Below, piece by piece: positions 45,345 through 55,473 of a DNA stretch of 64,000 nt. Source of the DNA: Streptomyces nitrosporeus (GTDB lineage Bacteria; Actinomycetota; Actinomycetes; Streptomycetales; Streptomycetaceae); contig NZ_CP023702.1 in assembly GCF_008704555.1 (NCBI RefSeq), positions 682,001 to 746,000 on the forward strand, read 5' to 3'. A program made the position numbers and the translations under genes. The notes below the pieces were generated by a model. The model did not search any database. It saw nothing but the letters and a program-made list of their open reading frames with translations, and had not been told where the DNA came from. Within the stretch, counting starts at the first letter, position 1. Each line of letters starts with the position of its first letter.

Positions 45345-46424
45345 TCACTTCCCCGTGGAGGTCTGGGTGGTCTGCGGCCGGTTCCTCGCGGCGAGGGAGG
45401 CGGCGATCTCGATGAGCTGGTCCTCCTGGCCGCCGACCAGCTCCCGGCGGCCGGCCTCCATGAGGATCTCGGCGCCGGACACCTGGTAGGCGGCGGCCTG
45501 ACGGGCGGCGTGCTTCAGGAAGCTGGAGTAGACGCCGGCGTACCCCATGGTCAGGGAGAGGCGGTCGAGCAGGCACTCGCCGTCCATGACGGGGCGTACG
45601 ACGTCCTCGGCCGCGTCGATGATCTTCAGTACGTCGATGCCGGTGCGGATGCCCAGCTTCTCGGCGACGGCGGCGAAGCCCTCGACGGGTGTGTTGCCGG
45701 CGCCGGCGCCGAAGCGGCGGGTCGATCCGTCGATCTGCTTGGCCCCCGCGCGGACGGCGAGGACCGAGTTGGCGACGCCGAGGCCGAGGTTCTCGTGGCC
45801 GTGGAAGCCGACCTGGGCGTCGTCGCCGAGCTCGGCGACCAGGGCGGCGACGCGGTCGCCGGTCTGCTCCATGACGAGGGCGCCCGCGGAGTCGACGACG
45901 TAGACGCACTGGCAGCCGGCGTCGGCCATGATGCGGGCCTGCCGGGCCAGCGCCTCGGGCGGCCGGCTGTGCGACATCATGAGGAACCCGACGGTCTCCA
46001 GGCCGAGTTCGCGGGCGAGGCCGAAGTGCTGGACGGAGATGTCGGCCTCGGTGCAGTGGGTGGCGATCCGGCAGACCGAGGCGCCGTTGTCGGCGGCCTC
46101 CCGGATGTCGTCCTGGAGCCCGAGGCCGGGCAGCATCAGGAAGGCGATCTTCGCGCGGCGGGCGGTCTTCACCGCCGCCTTGATGAGTTCCTGCTCGGGG
46201 GTGTGGCTGAAGCCGTAGTTGAAGGAGGACCCGCCGAGGCCGTCTCCGTGGGTGACCTCGATGACCGGGACCCCTGCGTCGTCGAGGGCGGCCACGATGG
46301 AGGTGACGTGCTCGACGGTGAACTGGTGCTGCTTGGCGTGCGATCCGTCCCGCAGGGACGAGTCGGTGACCCGGATGTCCAGCTCGGAGCTGTAGGGCGC
46401 GGGTACGGCTGTGGGCATGGGCAT
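45345..46424 (-). CDS. hsaF: 4-hydroxy-2-oxovalerate aldolase HsaF
   Basis: 359 aa, DRE-TIM metallolyase. The DRE-like signature is [15 protein letters not shown] (about 21-35), and the metal His pair is in GFHGHENLG (about 206-214). A C-terminal communication domain shows [14 protein letters not shown]. HsaF splits 4-hydroxy-2-oxo acids to pyruvate and an aldehyde that is channelled to HsaG. It lies 28 bp after hsaG on the minus strand. Confidence 0.92.
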   Translation of the reverse strand: MPMPTAVPAPYSSELDIRVTDSSLRDGSHAKQHQFTVEHVTSIVAALDDAGVPVIEVTHGDGLGGSSFNYGFSHTPEQELIKAAVKTARRAKIAFLMLPGLGLQDDIREAADNGASVCRIATHCTEADISVQHFGLARELGLETVGFLMMSHSRPPEALARQARIMADAGCQCVYVVDSAGALVMEQTGDRVAALVAELGDDAQVGFHGHENLGLGVANSVLAVRAGAKQIDGSTRRFGAGAGNTPVEGFAAVAEKLGIRTGIDVLKIIDAAEDVVRPVMDGECLLDRLSLTMGYAGVYSSFLKHAARQAAAYQVSGAEILMEAGRRELVGGQEDQLIEIAASLAARNRPQTTQTSTGK

Positions 46425-46452
46425 GGTTCGTGAACTCCTCGGTGGGCGGGGG

Positions 46453-47361
46453 TCAGGCGGCCTGGCGGCGGGCGGTGATCCGCCGGGCGAAGCCCTCGCC
46501 GACCTCGGTGGCGGCGGCCGTCATGATGTCGAGGTTTCCGGAGTAGGGCGGCAGGAAGTCGCCCGCACCCTCCACCTCGATGAAGACGGCGACCCGGGCG
46601 AGCCCGCCGCTGACCGCGGTCGGGCCGTCGAACTGCGGTTCCGTACGCAGCCGGTAGCCGGGGACGTAGGAGGCGACGCGGGCGACGGTCGCGTGGATCG
46701 AGGCGGTGACCGCGTCCCGGTCGACGTCGGCGGGGACGGCGCAGAAGACGGTGTCCTGCATCAGCATCGGCGGTTCGGCCGGGTTGAGGATGATGATGGC
46801 CTTGCCCTTGGCGGCACCGCCGATCGTCTCGATGCCCCGGCCGGTGGTGAGGGTGAACTCGTCGATGTTGGCGCGGGTCCCGGGCCCCGCCGACGGGGAG
46901 GCGACGCTGGCGACGATCTCCGCGTAGGGCACCTCCGTGACGGCGGAGACGGCGTGCACGATCGGGATGGTGGCCTGTCCCCCGCAGGTGATGAGGGAGA
47001 CGTTCGGCGCGTCGAGGTGCTCGCCGAGGTTGACGGCGGGCACGACCGCCGGGCCGATCGCGGCGGGGGTCAGGTCGATGGCCTGGATGCCGAGTGCGGC
47101 GTACCTGGGGGCGTTGGCCCGGTGGACGTAGGCGGAGGTGGCCTCGAAGACCAGGTCCGGACGTTCGTCACCGGCCAGCAGCGCGTCCACACCGTCGGCG
47201 CTCGTGTGCAGGCCGTGGTCGGCGGCACGCTTCAGGCCGGGGCTCTGCTCGTCGATGCCGATCATCCAGCGCGGCTCGATGGCCTTTGAGCGCAGGAGCT
47301 TGTACATCAGGTCGGTGCCGATGTTGCCGGATCCGACGATCGCGGCGGTCGCCTTGGTCAC
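46453..47361 (-). CDS. hsaG: Acylating aldehyde dehydrogenase HsaG
   Basis: 302 aa from GTG 47361. NAD motif [13 protein letters not shown] (9-21) and catalytic Cys126 in [11 protein letters not shown]. The length and the [14 protein letters not shown] segment fit the HsaG/BphJ family. It converts acetaldehyde or propanal from HsaF to the acyl-CoA, in a tight complex with HsaF. It is read after kshB (58-bp gap) in the hsaD-kstD-kshB-hsaG-hsaF-hsaA-like-hsaC operon. Confidence 0.92.
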   Translation of the reverse strand: MTKATAAIVGSGNIGTDLMYKLLRSKAIEPRWMIGIDEQSPGLKRAADHGLHTSADGVDALLAGDERPDLVFEATSAYVHRANAPRYAALGIQAIDLTPAAIGPAVVPAVNLGEHLDAPNVSLITCGGQATIPIVHAVSAVTEVPYAEIVASVASPSAGPGTRANIDEFTLTTGRGIETIGGAAKGKAIIILNPAEPPMLMQDTVFCAVPADVDRDAVTASIHATVARVASYVPGYRLRTEPQFDGPTAVSGGLARVAVFIEVEGAGDFLPPYSGNLDIMTAAATEVGEGFARRITARRQAA

Positions 47362-47419
47362 GGTTCGAACCTCATCCGGGTCGAGTGGGTAGGGGAGAAC
47401 GGGTGCGGGAGGGGCGGGC

Positions 47420-48460
47420 TCAGCCGTCGTAGGTGGCCTTGAGGCGGTCGGCGGCCGGGCGTGCCTGGCAGGCGAGGATCAGGCCGTCGGCGAGGTCCTG
47501 GGCGTCGAGGACCTCGTTGCGCTCCATGACCACCTCCCCCTCGGTGAGGACACAGGCGCAGGCGCTGCACGCGCCCTCCCGGCAGGAGTACGGGGCGTCC
47601 AGACCGGCCGCGAGCAGTGCGTCGAGCAGGGGCGTGTCCCGCGGCCACCGGACGGTGTGGCGCTCGCCGTCCAGCTCCACCTCGGCGGTGGCGGCGGGTC
47701 CGGAGGAGTCCGGACCGGGCCCCGGGCCGGCGGCGGGTTCCGCGAAGGGGTCGCCGGCCAGCGAGGTGAAGCGTTCCACGGTGATCCGGTCCGGGGGCAC
47801 GCCCAGCCCGGTGAGCGCGCCGGTGGCCAGGTCCATGAAGGGGCCGGGCCCGCAGACGAAGGCGTCCCGTCCGGTGTACGGGGCGGCGAGGGCCCGCAGG
47901 GCGGCTTCGGTGGGCCGGCCCTGGAGGGACTCCAGCCAGTGCAGGACCGTGAGCCGTTCGCCGTACTCCCTCACCAAGGCGGCGAGTTGGTCACGGAAGA
48001 TGACGGACTTCTCGTCGCGGTTGGCGTAGAGGAGGGCGACGCGGCCGGTCCCCGCGTGCAGGACGGAGGTGAGGATGGACATCACCGGGGTGACGCCGCT
48101 GCCGGCGGCCAGCAGCAGGAAGTCGCCGTCCAGCGACCGCGGGGTGAAGGTACCGGCGGGCCGCAGGACTTCGAGGGTGTCGCCCTCGGTGACGTGGTCG
48201 CAGATCCAGTTGGAGGCGTAGCCCCCGGCGGTGCGCTTGACGGTCACCTTCAGGTGCTCGTCGCGCCCCGGGGAGCTGCACAGCGAGTAGCAGCGGGCGG
48301 CTCCGCCGGGCCGGTCGGAGGGCACCCGTACGGTGAGGAACTGCCCCGGCCGGTACGCGAACCGGGCGCGGTCGCCCTCCTCGGGCTCCAGGACGAGCGA
48401 GTGCGCGTCGGCGGTCTCCCGGACGACCTCGACGACGCGTACGGTCAGGGCGGGGCTCAT
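47420..48460 (-). CDS. kshB: 3-ketosteroid 9-alpha-hydroxylase reductase KshB
   Basis: 346 aa. FAD domain with RCYSLCSSP (about 56-64), NAD domain with [11 protein letters not shown] and VCGPGPFMD. The C-terminal plant-type [2Fe-2S] domain has [11 protein letters not shown] and a later LACQA Cys. It passes electrons from NADH to KshA. It overlaps kstD by four bases, although kshA itself is 7 kb away in another operon. Confidence 0.92.
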   Translation of the reverse strand: MSPALTVRVVEVVRETADAHSLVLEPEEGDRARFAYRPGQFLTVRVPSDRPGGAARCYSLCSSPGRDEHLKVTVKRTAGGYASNWICDHVTEGDTLEVLRPAGTFTPRSLDGDFLLLAAGSGVTPVMSILTSVLHAGTGRVALLYANRDEKSVIFRDQLAALVREYGERLTVLHWLESLQGRPTEAALRALAAPYTGRDAFVCGPGPFMDLATGALTGLGVPPDRITVERFTSLAGDPFAEPAAGPGPGPDSSGPAATAEVELDGERHTVRWPRDTPLLDALLAAGLDAPYSCREGACSACACVLTEGEVVMERNEVLDAQDLADGLILACQARPAADRLKATYDG

Positions 48461-50133
48461 GAGGCGCCTCCGCCGGCGGCGTGGCGGGCGGCGATGTAGC
48501 CGAAGACGATGGACGGGCCGATGGTGGCGCCCGGTCCGGCGTACTCGTTGGCCATCACGGAGGCGGAGGTGTTGCCGGTGGCGTAGAGCCCGGCGACGGC
48601 GGAGCCGTCCTCGCGGAGCACCCGGCTGTGCTCGTCGCAGACCAGGCCGCCCTTGGTGCCGAGGTCACCGGCCTCGATGCGGATCGCGTAGTAGGGGGCC
48701 TTGTCGAGCTCGTCCAGGTTGGGGTTCTTCAGGTTCGGGTCGCCGTAGTAGCGGTCGTACGCGCTGTCGCCCCGGCCGAAGTCGGTGTCCTTGCCGGTGC
48801 GGGCGAAGCCGTTGAACCGTTCGACGGTCTCGGTGAGGGCGCCGGCGGGGACGCCGATGCTCCGGGCGAGTTCGCCGAGGGTGTCGGCGCGGTGCACGGT
48901 GCCGTTCTCGTAGAACGCCTTCGGGAAGGGCATCCCGGGGAGGATCTGCGCGAAGGGGTAGCGGGCGCGGGCCTTGGCGTCCATGACGAACCAGGCGGTG
49001 GTGTGCCTGCCTTCGAGCTGGTCGTGGACGAAGTTGACGTACGGGGACGACTCGTTGGTGAAGCGCCTGCCGTCGCTGGAGACGATCACCGAGGGCGGGA
49101 TGCACCGCTCGGAGACCAGGGGGATCGTGGCGCCGGAGGGGTGGTGCACGGAGGGCATCCACCAGGCGTCGTCCATGAAGTCGAGTGCCGCGCCGAGCTC
49201 CTGGCCGGCGAGGATGCCGTCGCCGGTGTTCTCGACGGCTCCGGCGCTGTGGTCGTCCCGGCCGCCCTCGGGCAGGTACTTCTCCCGCATCTCCTGGTTG
49301 TGGTCGAACCCGCCGGTCGCCAGGAGGACGCCCCGCCGGGCTCCGATCCGTACGGTCCGGCCCTCGCGGGTGACGACGATCCCGGTGACCGCGCCGTGCC
49401 CGTCGGTGACGAGTCCGGTCATCGGGCTGCGCAGCCACACGGGCACACCGGCGTCCTTGAGGGCCATCCGCATCCGGGCCACCAGGGCCCGGCCACCGGT
49501 GGCCATGTGCCGGCGGCGGACCATGTTGGACGAGACGCGCCAGGCGGCGACGACGGAGGCCCAGCGCCCGCGCCAGGTCCGCTTGACCATGGCGAGGTTG
49601 CGGTAGTCCTTCGCGGTGATCCAGAGGCCGAGGGGGCCCTTGAGGCTGTTGGGGCGCTGGTACTTCTCGTCCTCGCCCAGCTTGCGGGTGTCGAAGGGCA
49701 GCGCCTCGACCGAGCGGCCGAGCGGCCGTCCTCCCTCGTACTCGGGGTGGTAGTCGGCGTAGCCCTTGACCCAGAAGAACCGCATCCAGCGGCTCTTCCC
49801 CAGCAGTTCCATCGCGGCGGGGCCCTGGTCGACGTACGCGTCGAGGCGGGCGGCGGGGACGCGGTCCTCGGTGAGCAGGTCGAGGTAGCGGCGTACGGAG
49901 GCGCGGCTGTCGTCGTGCCCCTCGGCGCGCAGGGTGGGGTTGTTGGGGATCCAGATGCCGCCGCCGGAGATGCCGGTGGTACCGCCGTACATCCTGCCCT
50001 TCTCGACGAGGACGGTGGACAGTCCGCTGTCGGCGGCGGTGAGGGCCGCGGCCATCCCGCCCCCGCCGCTGCCGACCACGACGAAGTCGAACTCCTCGTC
50101 CCAGGCGGCGTCCTGGGCCGCCCCGGCGCTCAC
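48457..50133 (-). CDS. kstD: 3-ketosteroid delta1-dehydrogenase KstD
   Basis: 558 aa from GTG 50133, which overlaps the hsaD stop by four bases. FAD motif VVVGSGGGGMAAALTAADSG (18-37), GGTTGISGGGIWIPNN, and the C-terminal YYAIRIEAGDLGTKGG and ANEYAGPGATIGP with the active-site Tyr. Length and motifs match classical KstD (Rv3537). It introduces the C1-C2 double bond; with KshAB this opens ring B to 3-HSA. Confidence 0.93.
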   Translation of the reverse strand: MSAGAAQDAAWDEEFDFVVVGSGGGGMAAALTAADSGLSTVLVEKGRMYGGTTGISGGGIWIPNNPTLRAEGHDDSRASVRRYLDLLTEDRVPAARLDAYVDQGPAAMELLGKSRWMRFFWVKGYADYHPEYEGGRPLGRSVEALPFDTRKLGEDEKYQRPNSLKGPLGLWITAKDYRNLAMVKRTWRGRWASVVAAWRVSSNMVRRRHMATGGRALVARMRMALKDAGVPVWLRSPMTGLVTDGHGAVTGIVVTREGRTVRIGARRGVLLATGGFDHNQEMREKYLPEGGRDDHSAGAVENTGDGILAGQELGAALDFMDDAWWMPSVHHPSGATIPLVSERCIPPSVIVSSDGRRFTNESSPYVNFVHDQLEGRHTTAWFVMDAKARARYPFAQILPGMPFPKAFYENGTVHRADTLGELARSIGVPAGALTETVERFNGFARTGKDTDFGRGDSAYDRYYGDPNLKNPNLDELDKAPYYAIRIEAGDLGTKGGLVCDEHSRVLREDGSAVAGLYATGNTSASVMANEYAGPGATIGPSIVFGYIAARHAAGGGAS

Positions 50134-51020
50134 GCGGCGTCCTGACGGGTGAGGGCCGCGTCCTCGCGGGTGAGGAAGGCGAGGACCGCGCTCTCCCAGG
50201 CGGCCTTCTGCTCGATCATCACCCAGTGCCCGCAGTCGGGGAACACGTGCAGTTCGGCGTCGGGAATGGTGCGCATCGGCAGCATCGCCATGTCGACGGG
50301 GCTGACCCGGTCGTCACGCCCCCAGGTGAGCAGGGTCTTCGCGCGCAGCCGGTGCAGCATCGCCCAGTACGGTGCCTGGTCGGACGCGGCGGCGGCCGCC
50401 GTGCGCGCCGCGAACGCCTCGCTGCCGTACATCATGCGGGCGGAGGCGAGGGTGGCGGGGTCGGTGGCCTGGGCCCAGCGTTCCTCGACGAGTTCCTCGG
50501 TCACCAGCGCCGGGTCGTACACCATGGAGTGCAGCCAGCGCACCAGTCCTTCGCGGGACGGGGCGTCGGTGAACTCGGTGAGCAGCTTGATGCCTTCGCC
50601 CGGGCCGGGGGTGAACACGTTGCGGCCGATCCCGCCGATCGTGACGAGGCGGCGCACCCGGCCGGGGTGGGCGAGCGCGAACTGGGTGCCGACGATGCCG
50701 CCCATCGAGTTGCCGATGACGTCGACCCGGTCGAGCCCGAGCCCGTCCAGGAACCGGGTCACCGCGCCGGCGGCGGTCGCCATGGGGTGGCCGTCGGCCG
50801 GGTCGCTGACCCCGAAGCCGGGGAACTCCAGGACGAGGCAGCGGAAGTGCTCGGCGAAGGTGCTCAGGTTGTGCCGGTAGTTGCGCCACCCGGTGACCCC
50901 GGGGCCGGAACCGTGCAACAGCAGCAGGGGCGGGCCGTCCCCGGCCTCGTGGTAGCGCAGCACGCCTTGTGCGGTGGCGAGTTCACGCAGTGTGGAGTCG
51001 TGGCTCAGCTCCGTCATCAT
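50130..51020 (-). CDS. hsaD: Meta-cleavage product hydrolase HsaD
   Basis: 296 aa; there are two adjacent ATGs at 51020 and 51017 behind GAGGCAGG, either usable. Alpha/beta-hydrolase with HGSGPGVTGW (about 36-45), nucleophile Ser105 in GNSMGG, an Asp in GRDDRVSP and His265 in CGHWVM. HsaD hydrolyses 4,9-DSHA to HIP (kept for FadD3) and the C5 dienoate for HsaE. It is the first gene of the eight-gene hsa/ksh operon and the right edge of the island. Site F lies 159 bp upstream. Confidence 0.92.
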   Translation of the reverse strand: MMTELSHDSTLRELATAQGVLRYHEAGDGPPLLLLHGSGPGVTGWRNYRHNLSTFAEHFRCLVLEFPGFGVSDPADGHPMATAAGAVTRFLDGLGLDRVDVIGNSMGGIVGTQFALAHPGRVRRLVTIGGIGRNVFTPGPGEGIKLLTEFTDAPSREGLVRWLHSMVYDPALVTEELVEERWAQATDPATLASARMMYGSEAFAARTAAAAASDQAPYWAMLHRLRAKTLLTWGRDDRVSPVDMAMLPMRTIPDAELHVFPDCGHWVMIEQKAAWESAVLAFLTREDAALTRQDAA

Positions 51021-51178
51021 CCCTGCCTCGGTTGACCTCGGGGGTCGGTGGTCGGTGATGGGTGGTCCCGCCGGCCGGGGCCTCGTGGCCGGCGGCCCGG
51101 GGAGCGCCCCGACAGCCGCGGACGTCGTCCGGTCGGTTCCTGGACGGTAGCCAGGGCCGCCCGGGGGGCGTGGCGTAC

Positions 51179-51195
51179 GTCTCGGTCAGCGGGAT
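51179..51195. promoter_or_regulatory. 17-bp dyad, site F (hsaD operon)
   Basis: GTCTC-GGTCAGC-GGGAT, 159 bp before hsaD. A weaker relative (GTCCC-GCCGGCC-GGGGC) lies near 51065, 45 bp before hsaD. The rest of 51021-51279 shows no gene. Confidence 0.5.
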
Positions 51196-51279
51196 GCGTA
51201 CGGGGAGCCGGGGGCGGGCGGTACCCGGGCGGCCGCGGCACCCCGGCGTTCCACTCATCGGGACCGTCCCGCACGAACA

Positions 51280-51318
51280 CGCCGGCCGTACCGGGAGGGG
51301 TCCCCGGTACGGCCGGCG
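51280..51318 (-). terminator. Very strong terminator after the subtilase gene
   Basis: Perfect 16-bp stem (51280-51295 with 51303-51318) and a 7-nt loop, 64 bp beyond the protease stop. It insulates the steroid island from the upstream protease gene. Confidence 0.8.
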
Positions 51319-51381
51319 CGGTGTCCGTCCAGCTGGTCGTGCACGACGTGACTGCCGTGCTTGTCGTGCCCGGCAGCCGGG

Positions 51382-54300
51382 CTACTTCAGCGCGTACGCC
51401 CGGGTGACGGTCTCGACCGTGCGGCTGCCCGAGGTGTCCCACAGCTCGGCCTTGAGGGCCACATGCCCGTCGGTGCCCGCGAGCTTCGGGTGCCGGACCG
51501 AGACCCTGAAGGAGTCGCCGTCCAGGCGCCGCACGTCGGCGGCCTTCCAGGTCTTCCCGCCGTCGTAGCTGACCGACAGCTTCGCGCCGGCCAGCTTCTC
51601 CGGTCCGCTCCATCCGCTGGCCCGGTAGCCGTCGAGGGTGAACGTGTAGGCGCGGCCCGCGCTCACCCGGTTCAGCAGGTCGGCCTTCAGGGTGTAGTGC
51701 GGAAGGATCACGGGCAGCGGCTGGCAGGTTTCCACCATGCCGATGAAGTCACGGCACGCCGTCTCGTTCATGCCCTGGGGCGCGTCCGCCGTGAAGGAGT
51801 ACTCGGTGTGGCTGGTGGAGTCGGCCAGGCCCTGCTCCGCCGCGTACGCGATGTCCAGGTCCAGGCGGTAGTCGGCCTTGTCCTCGATGACCCAGGGTGC
51901 GGGCTCACCGTTGCGGTGGAAGGCCATCGCCGTGTCTCCCCCGACCCCGGTGTAGTGCTCCGGGTCGGAGTCGCCCGCCATGCCGGGCATGGGCAGGACG
52001 TCCTTGCCGAGGACGCAGTAGTTGCAGGACATCTGGCTCCCCCGGGCCGCGGGGTGCAGGACGGGGGCGAACCACTCCTCGGTCACCGCGCGGCCGGGCC
52101 GGTACGTCTCCACCCTGCCGGTCATGTGGGTTCCGTTGCGGTCGGCCCCGGTCTGCTGGCGGTAGGCCAGGCCTGTCTTCGCATAGGTGTAGTCGTCCCG
52201 GCTGTGGCCCCGGAGGAGGCTCTCCGGCACCCGCTCCACGTGTTCGGCGCTCGCGCCGCTCCACACCTGCTGCGTGAAGTTGCCGGGCTGCTCGGCGCCG
52301 TAGCCGTGGAAGACGTTGGTGACCTTCGCGAAGTCACCGCGCCGGGTCCGGACGGTCAGGTCGTCGGGGATGCCGTCCGCGAAGTCCCACTGTCCGCCGT
52401 AGGAGAACGCGGACTCCTTGGTCCCGTCGAGTGTCACGGTGACCGGCGCCCTGCCGGCGGCGGCGATCCGGGCCGCGAGCCTGGTGCCGTCCCGGTGGTC
52501 GAGGTCGGCGAAGGGAACGGTCCGGTCCGTGATGTGCACGGCGTGGACCGTGCGGTCGGTGACCGGCGCCCGGAGTACGGCGGCGGCTCCCGCCTCGGCC
52601 AGGGCCTCCGCCTTCTCGACGACGTAGGCGGCGTCGTCGTGGAGGAGGACGGCCTTGCCCTTGACGGCCTTCCCGGCGATCTCCTCCGGGCTGCCGCCGC
52701 CCACGTCGACGATCCCCAGGGTCCGCTCGCCATCGAAGCGCGCGAACTCGTCGTAGGTGCGGGGGGTGAGGGTGAAGCCGCCCCGGCCGGGGACCTTCAC
52801 CGTCATCAGCGGGGCGCGTTCCCGGTGGTAGAACGAGGCGACCTGCTCACCCGACTCGGGGGCGCCGGCCGGGACGGCACCGAAGTGGCCGGTGGTGAGG
52901 AAGGCGTCGCCGATGAGGGAGACACCGGTGCTGCGGCCGTCGGGGGCGGTCCGGCGGACCGAGTAGGAGTACCCGGACGCGACCCTGCTGCGCTTGTCGC
53001 CGGCGACGTCGAGCCGGAAGTCCGTCGCCTCGGTGGCGTCGACATCGACCTCGTTCGGCCGGTCGGTGACCTTCACCTCGGGGATGGTGAAGAGGTCCAT
53101 CGCATCGGCGAAACCGCCGCGGAAGCCGAGGTCACCGGTGGTGATCCCGCCGAGGAGCGCGTACGAGCCCAGGGGCATCCTCAGTTTCAGGCTGTCCTTC
53201 CCGGCGAGGGGGAAGGTCTCGTAGTAGTCGTTGTCGAGCCCCATGGCGATCAGGAGGCCGTTCTCCGGAGCGGTGCCGTCGCGGTCCTTCAGGCCGACGG
53301 TCACCCCGTACATTTCCGCTTCCTTGGTGAAGCCGAGCGCGGAGGTCGCGGTGGCACCGCCGGCGGCCGTGGCGGTGATCTGCCCCGAGTACGTGCCGGC
53401 GGCCAGCCGGCCGGGATCGAGGGTGACCGTGACGTCGGTGCTGCCGTTCGCGGGGACGGTGACGGTCTTCTCGCCGAAGGTCAGCGCCCCGTCGGTCAGG
53501 GTGCCGGTGCGGGTGCGCGCGGAGAGCTCCACCGTGGTGGCGGTGGCGGCCGGGTTGCTGACGGTGAGGGTACGGCTCAGCTTCTCGTACGGGACGTCCT
53601 TCCCCGGATACCAGATCATCCCGAAGTCGGCCGGTCCGGAGAGATCCACCGCGGCGTCGAGGGAGGCGGCCACGTCGATGCGGCCGTTGCCCTGCTCGTG
53701 CACCGTGTACGCCTCGGACGCGGTGGTGTGGGAGGTGAGCGCCGCCTTGATCCGCTCCCCGGACCAGTCGGGGCGGCGCTGGGCGAGGAGGGCCGCGGCG
53801 CCCGCGACGTGCGGGGTGGCCATCGAGGTGCCGTTCGCCGAGGTGTAGTGGCCGTCGACGACGGTGCCCATGGCGGTGCCGGCCGCCCTGGCGGCGACGA
53901 TGTCGACCCCGGGGGCGGTGACGTCGGGCTTGATGGCCCGCTCGTCACCGACCGGGCCCCGGCTGGAGAAGTCGGCGAGCGCGTCGGACTTGTCGACCGC
54001 TCCGACGGTCAGGGCCGAGGGGGCCGCGCCGGGGCTGCCGATGGTGGCCCTGCCGGGGCCGGAGTTGCCCGCGGCGACGACGAACAGCGAGTCGCTGGTG
54101 GCGCTGAGCCGCTCCACGGCCTGGGAGGACGGGTCGTCGGCCGTGCCGCCGTCGCTGCCCAGGCTCATGCTGACGATGTCCGCGCCCTGCTCGACGGCCC
54201 ATTCCATCCCGGCGATGACGCCGGAGTCGGCTCCGGAGCCGTTGTCGCCGAGCACCTTCCCGACGAGGAGGTCCGCCCCGGGCGCCACGCCCTTGAGGCG

Positions 54301-55218
54301 GCCGCCCGACTCGGCGCCGCTGCCGGCGACGGTCGAGGCGACGTGTGTCCCGTGGCCGTGCCCGTCCTGGACGGTGTCCGTGCCCACGAAGCTCTTGGAG
54401 CCGACGACACGGTCCTTGACGTCGGCGTGGCCGAGGTCGATCCCGGTGTCGAGTACGGCGACCTTGACGCCGCTCCCGTCGTAGCCGGCCTCCCATGCCT
54501 CGGGGGCGTGGATCTGCGGGACGCTCTCGTCGAGGGAGACCTTCACGGGGGCGTCGTACCAGATTTTGGCCACGCCGGAACCGGCGGCCGCGGAACGGCC
54601 GCCGGCCGCCGTGCGGGGTGCGGCCGCCTTCCAGAACGACGCGGCCTCGTCCTTCCGGACCCGGAGCGCCGCCATGTCCGTCCGGTCCAGGACGAGACCG
54701 CGTTCGGCTCCCGGGAGCCGGTCGGCGCGCTTGCCCAGGGTGGACCGGGACGGCTTGTCGGTGTAGGAGACGATGACGGGGAGGGCACCGCTGCTGGTGT
54801 CCGCCTGGCCGTCCTCGATGAGCTGGGTGACGTTGAACAGGCGCCGGTCCAGGGTCTTGTCCCCGAGGCCCTGGAGCGCGGACACCGGATAGACGTGGAG
54901 GTCACCGTCAGGACCGGTGACCGTCTGGAACTGCGCGGGGTTGCCGGGTGCCGGGACGACGGTGGCGGACTGCCGCCCGTCGGCCGCGGTGGTGACGGTC
55001 ACCCGGTCGCCGGTGACCAGGGTGATCCGGGCGGACTTCGCCGCCTCGGCCCGGGGGCCGGTCTTCACCGCGGCCTGCGGGGCGGCGGGCCGGGCCTCGG
55101 CGGTACCGGAGCCGACGGCGGGTATGAGGGCTCCGGTGGCGAGCGCGGTGGCGACGGCGATCAGCCGCCCGCCGCGCCCGCCGGTTCTTCCGCTTCTGTG
55201 GTGAGAAGGGTTCGGCAC
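51382..55218 (-). CDS. Large secreted S8 subtilisin-like serine protease
   Basis: 1278 aa. GTG 55218 was chosen over an upstream start because AAGGAGA lies 6 bp before it. A twin-basic N-terminus and hydrophobic segment (about 18-38) form a signal peptide ending near AEA. A propeptide follows (about 60-235). The catalytic domain has Asp257 (VLDTGID), His289 (DGHGHGTH), oxyanion Asn385 (AAGNSGPG) and Ser465 (NGTSMATPH). The last 750 or so residues contain beta-sandwich-like repeats and Cys-containing segments (CNYCVLG, CRDFIGMVETC) of no clear family. It resembles the large 1100-1300-residue peptidases common in Streptomyces. It is monocistronic. Confidence 0.88.
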   Translation of the reverse strand: MPNPSHHRSGRTGGRGGRLIAVATALATGALIPAVGSGTAEARPAAPQAAVKTGPRAEAAKSARITLVTGDRVTVTTAADGRQSATVVPAPGNPAQFQTVTGPDGDLHVYPVSALQGLGDKTLDRRLFNVTQLIEDGQADTSSGALPVIVSYTDKPSRSTLGKRADRLPGAERGLVLDRTDMAALRVRKDEAASFWKAAAPRTAAGGRSAAAGSGVAKIWYDAPVKVSLDESVPQIHAPEAWEAGYDGSGVKVAVLDTGIDLGHADVKDRVVGSKSFVGTDTVQDGHGHGTHVASTVAGSGAESGGRLKGVAPGADLLVGKVLGDNGSGADSGVIAGMEWAVEQGADIVSMSLGSDGGTADDPSSQAVERLSATSDSLFVVAAGNSGPGRATIGSPGAAPSALTVGAVDKSDALADFSSRGPVGDERAIKPDVTAPGVDIVAARAAGTAMGTVVDGHYTSANGTSMATPHVAGAAALLAQRRPDWSGERIKAALTSHTTASEAYTVHEQGNGRIDVAASLDAAVDLSGPADFGMIWYPGKDVPYEKLSRTLTVSNPAATATTVELSARTRTGTLTDGALTFGEKTVTVPANGSTDVTVTLDPGRLAAGTYSGQITATAAGGATATSALGFTKEAEMYGVTVGLKDRDGTAPENGLLIAMGLDNDYYETFPLAGKDSLKLRMPLGSYALLGGITTGDLGFRGGFADAMDLFTIPEVKVTDRPNEVDVDATEATDFRLDVAGDKRSRVASGYSYSVRRTAPDGRSTGVSLIGDAFLTTGHFGAVPAGAPESGEQVASFYHRERAPLMTVKVPGRGGFTLTPRTYDEFARFDGERTLGIVDVGGGSPEEIAGKAVKGKAVLLHDDAAYVVEKAEALAEAGAAAVLRAPVTDRTVHAVHITDRTVPFADLDHRDGTRLAARIAAAGRAPVTVTLDGTKESAFSYGGQWDFADGIPDDLTVRTRRGDFAKVTNVFHGYGAEQPGNFTQQVWSGASAEHVERVPESLLRGHSRDDYTYAKTGLAYRQQTGADRNGTHMTGRVETYRPGRAVTEEWFAPVLHPAARGSQMSCNYCVLGKDVLPMPGMAGDSDPEHYTGVGGDTAMAFHRNGEPAPWVIEDKADYRLDLDIAYAAEQGLADSTSHTEYSFTADAPQGMNETACRDFIGMVETCQPLPVILPHYTLKADLLNRVSAGRAYTFTLDGYRASGWSGPEKLAGAKLSVSYDGGKTWKAADVRRLDGDSFRVSVRHPKLAGTDGHVALKAELWDTSGSRTVETVTRAYALK

Positions 55219-55473
55219 GTACGTCTCCTTGGGTGGAGGGGAGGAAAAGCGCACGCCGAGAACCGGGCACGGTGGCCCCGCGAACGGAGGGATCTGGCCG
55301 GATGATCAGCGCATCCGGAGGCTATAGCCCGTTCGTTCCCGTGGTGAAGATCTTGCGATGTCACATGTGCGCCACCTGTGGACGCGAAAAGCGGCCACCG
55401 GTGCGGGAAAAGACCCGGACCACACGTGAACGGCCCGCCACCACACATATCCTGACCAATCGTCATGAATCTC
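55219..55473 (-). promoter_or_regulatory. Promoter region of the subtilase gene
   Basis: On the minus strand TTCACC and TATAGC are separated by 16 bp (TATAGC within about 55320-55330), a plausible -35/-10 pair about 105 bp before the start codon. The rest of the gap is more AT-rich than its surroundings and shows no gene. Confidence 0.35.

Noticed and set aside
47362..47371. Perfect palindrome GGTTCGAACC before hsaG
   Set aside because: It lies between the GAGG ribosome site and the GTG start, where no operator is expected. It is short enough to occur by chance.
51361..55305. Open frame of about 1300 codons opposite the subtilase
   Set aside because: It mirrors the subtilase gene, whose catalytic triad, signal peptide and ribosome site are all clear. 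The opposite frame has none of these.
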